Notes under the pieces: generated by a model
Databases searched by the model: none
Told to the model about the DNA's origin: nothing
The model's input: only the letters and a program-made list of their open reading frames with translations
Position numbers and translations under genes: made by a program
Part shown: one piece after another, positions 59,364 to 64,000 of the stretch
Layout: every line of letters starts with the position of its first letter
How positions within the stretch are numbered: the first letter of the stretch is position 1
Source: SZUA-545 sp050297855
GTDB lineage: Bacteria > Campylobacterota > Campylobacteria > Campylobacterales > SZUA-545
Direction of reading: 5' to 3'
NCBI GenBank assembly: GCA_050297855.1
Contig: JBNKTC010000008.1
Location: 76,083 to 140,082, forward strand
Length of the DNA stretch: 64,000 bases

Positions 59364-59764
59364 TCCGATTACTTCTTACGATGATTTTTGCGATGTTCGT
59401 CGCAGGATGCGGTGCACCGGCCCCCAAGGCTGCGGCGGAAAAGGGGATGCCCGAATGGGTCTATAACCCCGGCATGAGCGGGAAGATCGGCGGTGTCGGC
59501 AGCGCCATCACCCATGTGAAGGGGCGTGCGGCCCAGCGGGAGCTGGCGATCTCTCGGGCACTGGACGAGATCGCGCGGCAGATGGGGGTCAAAGTCTCCA
59601 CCATCCTAAGCACCGAAGCACATGCGGGAGAATCGGGTTCATCCAGCAGCATGCAGAGCTACAGCTTCCAGACAAGCGACGGGAAAACGGTCAAGGCCCG
59701 CATCAAAGCGATGTGGCACGACAGCTACAAAAACGAACTCTTTGTCTGGATGGTCGTCGAATAG
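59360..59764 (+). CDS. LPP20-type lipoprotein
   Basis: A 134-residue lipoprotein with signal MIRLLLTMIFAMFVAGC; the Cys near residue 17 is lipidated. The rest matches LPP20, a Campylobacterota outer-membrane lipoprotein: MPEWVYNP, GGVGSAITHVKGRAAQRELAI and AMWHDSYKNELFVWMV. Its role is unknown beyond membrane association. It overlaps the EI24 gene by 4 bases. Confidence 0.87.
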   Translation: MIRLLLTMIFAMFVAGCGAPAPKAAAEKGMPEWVYNPGMSGKIGGVGSAITHVKGRAAQRELAISRALDEIARQMGVKVSTILSTEAHAGESGSSSSMQSYSFQTSDGKTVKARIKAMWHDSYKNELFVWMVVE

Positions 59765-59828
59765 GGACGACCGTCCGGGTCCCCTCTGTCAGATAGCTTT
59801 TTATTACTAATTATTTACCTTTTTTCCT

Positions 59829-59834
59829 TATAAT
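59829..59834 (+). promoter_or_regulatory. -10 box of the RND transporter gene
   Basis: TATAAT after a T-rich stretch, 33 bases before the ATG at 59867. Confidence 0.5.
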
Positions 59835-59866
59835 GATGCATTTTATTCCGGGCGGAAAAGGGCACT

Positions 59867-62800
59867 ATGTTTATCATCGAATATTTTCTTAAAAACACAC
59901 GGCTTAATTACGTGTTGCTGCTCTTTCTCGCCGTCATGGGGATCAACGCCTACATCCAGATACCCAAGGAGATGTTTCCCGACCTGACCCTTAACGAGAT
60001 CACCGTCCGCGGTTCCTACGGCGGTTCCAGTACGACGACGCTGGAGAAGATGGCGGTCCGGGATATCGAAGACGGGCTTAGCAGTATTGACGGCATCAAG
60101 GAGACGGAGACGACGATCGTGCCCGGAAGCTTCTCCATCTCCATTACCCTCTCCGACAGCGCCGACCCCGTGGATACGCTCAATAACGTCAAGGACGCCA
60201 TTGCGACCGTCTCCCGCAACCTCCCTTCCGATATGAACGAGCCTACTGCCAGCATCCGCGTACGCTCCCGCTCCCTGGTGCGTATCGCCGTCTCTTCCGA
60301 CAGCCGCAGTTTCGGCGAGCTGATCGCCGTGGCCGATGCGATGAAAAACCGGATCGCCAAGATGGAGGGGATCGCAGAGGTGAGTGTGACGGGAGATTCG
60401 GACGAAGAGGTGCGGATCTCGATCAACACCAAAGCCCTTGAAGCGATGAACCTGAGCCCCGAGGGGGTGACGACGGCAATCCGGGCGATGTCCTACACCT
60501 TCCCCGTCGGGCAGATCGAGCAGACCGGGCACTTTGTCTTTGTCTCCACGGTCAGCGGAAAAGCCGATGCAACGGAGTGGGCCGACGCGATGATCCGGGT
60601 CGGTGAGAAGTATGTCCGCCTGGGGGATATCGCCGAGATCAAGGTCTTTTATCCGAGGGAGACGACCCTCGCCACCTACAACGGCAAGCCGACCCTGACC
60701 ATCGACGTCTCCAAAGACCCCGACGGGGACGCCATCACGATGGCCCAGAAGGTGCGGGAGTATGTGGGCAAGGCGGCCCCCGGCTATGAAGGGGTCGACT
60801 TCGACTTCTTCTACGACAGCTCCAAGCGGGTCGAGGCGCGCCTGGATACGATCATCTCCAACCTCTTTTTGGGGCTGATCCTCGTCTTTTTGACGATGTA
60901 CTATCTGATCAACTTCCGTACGGCCCTCGTTGTAACAATGGGGGTGCCGTTCGCCTTTATGATCGGACTGCTTTTCCTCTACTACCAGGGCTCCACGATC
61001 AACCTTGTCTCGCTTCTGGGCGCTCTGATCGTCATCGGGATCGTCGTGGACGATGCCATCGTCGTCTCGGAGAACATCCAGCGTCACCTGGACGAGGGGC
61101 TCGAGAAGCACGAGGCGGTGATCGCCGGGGTGCGGGAGATGCTGCTGCCCGTTACCCTGGCGACGCTGACGACGGTGATCGCCTTTATGCCGATGCTCTC
61201 CCTAAGCTACGAGATCGGGCGCTTTATCATGCTGATCCCGGTCGTCGTGATCATGGTGCTTGTAGGTTCGCTGATCGAGAGCTTCTTCTTCCTCCCCCTG
61301 CACGCCAGGGAGCTCTTTACCCAAAAGAGCCGCAGCCGCGACTGGAGCCGGGTGAACGACTGGTACGAAAAGACGCTGCACCGCTTTATCCACCACAAAA
61401 AGCTGAGCCTGACCCTTTTCCTGCTCATCATCCCGACCCTGACGTTTGTCACCTTCCAGTCGATGAACTTCCAGTTCTTCCCCCGTTTTGACGGCGATTT
61501 TATCTACGTCTCCGGGAAACTGGACAACAGTACACCGATCGAAGAGACCTACGTCACCTCCGGCGAGGTGGCCCAGGCGATCATGGCCCACAAGGAGAAC
61601 CTCTATATCAAAGCCGTCTCCGTCTCCACGGGGAGCCGGCGTAACCTTTTAGGGGAGCGGGAGAGCGGGGAGAACCTCTTTTATATCACCCTGGAGCTGC
61701 ACGAACGCATCGAGCAGAACTGGATCAACCGCTACCTTAACCCGATCCTCTCCTTCAGTTTCGAGTTTAACGACCCCGACAAGATCCGCGATCCCAACAG
61801 CCTGACGCTGGCACGGGAAGTGCGCAAGATCCTGGGGCCGATGAAAGAGCGGTTCGGGCTCGAAGAGCTGGGGGTCACTTCCGACCGGCCGGGTCTGCTG
61901 CGTGCGGATATCAAGGTGAACCTCGTGGGGGAGAACGACCGCGAGCTGGAGGCAGCGGTGAGCGGCTTGCAGCAGCGCCTGGAGTCGATCGACGGGGTCA
62001 AGGATGTGGGCAATAACATCCGTTACGGCAAAGAGGAGTACAAGCTGAAGCTCAACAGCTACGGCGAGATGCTGGGGCTGAGCGAAACGGGGGTCGCCCA
62101 GGCACTCAGCCGCTACTTCCTGGGGAACCGCCAGGCGATGACCTATAACAAAGACGGTGTGGCGGAGATCACGACGCGCTCCATGTACAAAGACGATATC
62201 GCAAGCTTTAAAAACTTTAACGTCCCGCTCCCCGACGGCCGTTACGTCAAACTGGCCGATGTGGTGGATATCACCGTCCTGCGCGATTATGAGAAGCTGG
62301 AGAAGGTGGACGGGGAGATCATTAAGACGGTCTATGCCAACGTCAACCCCAAAGTGATCACGGCCAGCCAGGTGATCCGCAGCCTGCGGCCTTTCTTTAG
62401 CGAACTGGAGGACCGGGGGATCGGTATCCGCCTAAAAGGGGAGCAGGAGAAGAACCAGCAGTTTAAGACCGAGATGATCTTTGCCGTCGGGGTGGCGCTC
62501 TTTGCCATCTTGCTGGTGCTGCTCTTTATCTTCCCCAAACTCAAATACGCCCTGATGGTGATGTCGGTGATCCCCCTGTCGGTCCTGGGCGGCCTGGTGG
62601 GCCACCTCCTGATGGATATCAACCTGACGATGCCCTCGGTCATCGGGATGCTGGGGCTGGCGGGCGTCGTCATCAACGACGGGATCATCATGCTCGATTT
62701 CCTCCACGGCACCCATGACGCCAAGACCTTTTTCTACCGGGCCAAACTGCGTCTGCGCCCCATCGTTATCACGACCGTGACGACCTTTGCCGGGCTGGCA

Positions 62801-62977
62801 ACACTGATGTTCTATGCCACCGGGCAGGCGGTGATCCTCCAGCCCCTGGCCCTTTCGCTCGGCTTCGGGCTGCTCTGGGGAACGGTACTGAATTTGCTTT
62901 ACCTTCCCACACTCTATGCCGTGATCAATAAAATCCCTCCCGAAAAGGAGCCCCATGACCAGCAAGAAACTGCTTGA
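59867..62977 (+). CDS. RND efflux transporter
   Basis: A 1036-residue RND pump of the AcrB/hydrophobe type, with one membrane segment near 12-30, a large periplasmic half (about 35-330), six segments (about 330-540), a second periplasmic half (about 550-850) and the last five segments. VDDAIVVSEN and GVVINDGIIMLDFL hold the conserved Asp/Asn of the proton relay. No membrane fusion or outer membrane partner lies alongside, so it must use one encoded elsewhere, or act alone. The ATG is at 59867. It overlaps the next gene by 23 bases. Confidence 0.93.
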   Translation: MFIIEYFLKNTRLNYVLLLFLAVMGINAYIQIPKEMFPDLTLNEITVRGSYGGSSTTTLEKMAVRDIEDGLSSIDGIKETETTIVPGSFSISITLSDSADPVDTLNNVKDAIATVSRNLPSDMNEPTASIRVRSRSLVRIAVSSDSRSFGELIAVADAMKNRIAKMEGIAEVSVTGDSDEEVRISINTKALEAMNLSPEGVTTAIRAMSYTFPVGQIEQTGHFVFVSTVSGKADATEWADAMIRVGEKYVRLGDIAEIKVFYPRETTLATYNGKPTLTIDVSKDPDGDAITMAQKVREYVGKAAPGYEGVDFDFFYDSSKRVEARLDTIISNLFLGLILVFLTMYYLINFRTALVVTMGVPFAFMIGLLFLYYQGSTINLVSLLGALIVIGIVVDDAIVVSENIQRHLDEGLEKHEAVIAGVREMLLPVTLATLTTVIAFMPMLSLSYEIGRFIMLIPVVVIMVLVGSLIESFFFLPLHARELFTQKSRSRDWSRVNDWYEKTLHRFIHHKKLSLTLFLLIIPTLTFVTFQSMNFQFFPRFDGDFIYVSGKLDNSTPIEETYVTSGEVAQAIMAHKENLYIKAVSVSTGSRRNLLGERESGENLFYITLELHERIEQNWINRYLNPILSFSFEFNDPDKIRDPNSLTLAREVRKILGPMKERFGLEELGVTSDRPGLLRADIKVNLVGENDRELEAAVSGLQQRLESIDGVKDVGNNIRYGKEEYKLKLNSYGEMLGLSETGVAQALSRYFLGNRQAMTYNKDGVAEITTRSMYKDDIASFKNFNVPLPDGRYVKLADVVDITVLRDYEKLEKVDGEIIKTVYANVNPKVITASQVIRSLRPFFSELEDRGIGIRLKGEQEKNQQFKTEMIFAVGVALFAILLVLLFIFPKLKYALMVMSVIPLSVLGGLVGHLLMDINLTMPSVIGMLGLAGVVINDGIIMLDFLHGTHDAKTFFYRAKLRLRPIVITTVTTFAGLATLMFYATGQAVILQPLALSLGFGLLWGTVLNLLYLPTLYAVINKIPPEKEPHDQQETA

Positions 62978-63410
62978 TATGCTGCGCAAACACCATATCA
63001 CCTACCGCCCCGAGGAGTTCGGCACGCTGATCGGCCGGATCATCGAACACGCCAAGACCGTCCGCAAAGAGGGGATCTTAAAGATCGAACAGGATATCCA
63101 GGACGAGAAGAACTACCTCTACCGAAAACTGATGGGGATGGCCCTGGACGGGGTCGACGGCGAGGTGGTCAAGCGGGTGGGGGACACCTATATCCGTAAC
63201 GTCGAAAGCTATCTGGAGGCGCGGCAGAAGGAGATCAAGGTCGGTGAGGGGGATGTGGAGCGTCTGATTCGCCAGATGCGCATGGTCGTCGAGGCGGTGC
63301 ACATGATCCAAAACGGCTTTGTCCCGTACCTGATCGAAGAGATGCTCTTTATGTACGTCCTGGGAGAAGCGCGCCCCGCCTCCCGTTTCAAGCAGGGGGA
63401 CGCCCTTTAG
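62955..63410 (+). CDS. Unknown helical protein after the RND gene
   Basis: A 151-residue soluble helical protein (MTSKKLLDMLRKHHITYRPE) with the ATG behind AAAAGGAGCCCC. It overlaps the RND gene by 23 bases and so is cotranscribed. It is rich in Arg, Lys and Glu, without cofactor motif. Family not recognised; its end overlaps the kinase end convergently by 4 bases. Confidence 0.65.
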   Translation: MTSKKLLDMLRKHHITYRPEEFGTLIGRIIEHAKTVRKEGILKIEQDIQDEKNYLYRKLMGMALDGVDGEVVKRVGDTYIRNVESYLEARQKEIKVGEGDVERLIRQMRMVVEAVHMIQNGFVPYLIEEMLFMYVLGEARPASRFKQGDAL

Positions 63411-64000
63411 TCCTTTGGGATGACCGGGAAGGTGAGGGTGAACTCCGCACCTTTTCCCGTAGGGGTCTGGTAGTTGGCGACATCGATGCTGCCGCCGAGG
63501 CTGTTTTCGATGATGATCTTGGACATATAAAGCCCGATCCCCATCCCTTTGGTGTCATGCTTGGTCGTAAAATAGGGATCAAAAATAGCTTCCATCACAG
63601 AAGGCTCTATCCCCCCGCCGTTATCGCTTACCGAAATGGATATCAGCTCTCCGACATCCCGGATGTTAACGGAAATAGTCGGGTCATCGACCCCCGAAAC
63701 CATCAGCGCGTCCTTGGCATTATTCAACAGGTTAAGGATGACATGGGAGAACTCGTTTTCATGACCGAACACCCTGATATCATCTTCCAAACCCGCCAAT
63801 TCGATCCTGATCCCCAGGTGTTTAAACGTTGCCTCGACAATATCGAGCACGTCCCGGATCGACTCACAAAGGGAAAAAAGCATCTTCTGCTTTGAAGGCA
63901 TAAAAAAGTTTCTAAAATCATCGATCGTTGCCGACATCCGCTCGATCAACAGGATCCCTTTGCCGATACTGTTTTGCAAGAACTCTCCATCCATATGCCC
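63407..64000 (-). CDS. Histidine kinase, C-terminal part, N-terminus outside the window
   Basis: The minus-strand frame is open to the window edge (about 198 residues). It contains the dimerisation helix ERMSATIDDFRNFFMPSKQK, N box ILNLLNNAKDAL, and G boxes DNGGGIEPSV and GMGIGLYMSK, as in the other kinases here. The phospho-acceptor His and the sensor part lie beyond 64000. The SATIDDFRNFF stretch matches the same stretch in four other kinases here. Confidence 0.9.
   Translation of the reverse strand, partial: GHMDGEFLQNSIGKGILLIERMSATIDDFRNFFMPSKQKMLFSLCESIRDVLDIVEATFKHLGIRIELAGLEDDIRVFGHENEFSHVILNLLNNAKDALMVSGVDDPTISVNIRDVGELISISVSDNGGGIEPSVMEAIFDPYFTTKHDTKGMGIGLYMSKIIIENSLGGSIDVANYQTPTGKGAEFTLTFPVIPKD

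Noticed and set aside
1..64000. CRISPR arrays, tRNA or rRNA genes
   Set aside because: No regularly spaced repeats, no tRNA-like TTCRA arm in an intergenic gap, and no rRNA sequence was found on reading both strands. A covariance-model scan was not possible.

Overview
The window reads as chromosome of a GC-rich, nitrogen-fixing member of the Campylobacterota (epsilonproteobacteria). Support comes from an LPP20-type lipoprotein, a nif cluster with NifB, NifA, NifX, NifQ-like and ferredoxin genes, many membrane-sensor histidine kinases of the IAHQWRQPLN type, and purine-rich ribosome sites. The genus cannot be fixed from the sequence. nifHDK, nifEN and nifU proper are not in the window. No tRNA, rRNA or CRISPR array was seen.

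Layout. 0-1.2 kb: small accessory genes (DUF2283, DUF2442, RHH/PIN toxin-antitoxin). 1.3-4.1 kb: nifB divergent from an EF-hand-like gene, with a NifA-type site between them. 4.2-15 kb: housekeeping genes (FKBP, cold-shock protein, TrmH methyltransferase, RhlE helicase) and three large sensor kinases. 15.2-21.4 kb: one compact plus-strand nif-associated operon (NifX-like, peroxiredoxin-like, SIR2-like, ClpP, ClpX, NifS, a helical protein, an ankyrin protein, a small unknown). 21.7-24.2 kb: MASE1 kinase and exonuclease III. 24.2-33.9 kb: accessory island, AT-richer in parts, with two toxin-antitoxin pairs each followed by a nearly identical DUF1801 gene, lipoproteins, a lipase-like KTSC protein and a 1239-residue SIR2 protein that looks like an antiphage sirtuin. 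33.9-41 kb: chemoreceptor, Sco-like protein, glycosyltransferase, MoxR/VWA operon. 41.1-42.0 kb: AT-rich nuclease-like gene. 42-47 kb: ABC-2 export operon with membrane fusion protein. 47-58.5 kb: second nif block (two ferredoxins, NifX, CBS/PAS kinase, TOBE protein, a HicB-Sel1-NifU fusion, a NifX-like protein, NifA, a Tpx-like peroxiredoxin, a NifQ-like protein, a winged-helix protein, a possible globin). 58.5-64 kb: EI24 membrane protein, LPP20 lipoprotein, RND transporter and a kinase cut by the window end.

How it fits together. Seven nif-associated genes are preceded by a sigma-54-like element, (A/G)GAA(C/T)-N5-(A/T)TGC(A/T), which ties the scattered blocks into one probable NifA/RpoN regulon. 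The nif blocks supply cofactor precursor (NifB), cofactor carriers (three NifX-type proteins), sulfur (NifS), molybdenum handling (NifQ-like, perhaps the TOBE protein), electrons (two ferredoxins), protein turnover (ClpPX) and oxidative protection (peroxiredoxin-like proteins). The most unusual items are the HicB-Sel1-NifU fusion, the SIR2-like protein with altered catalytic positions inside the nif operon, the peroxiredoxin-like protein without its active cysteine, and the separate defence-type sirtuin in the island.
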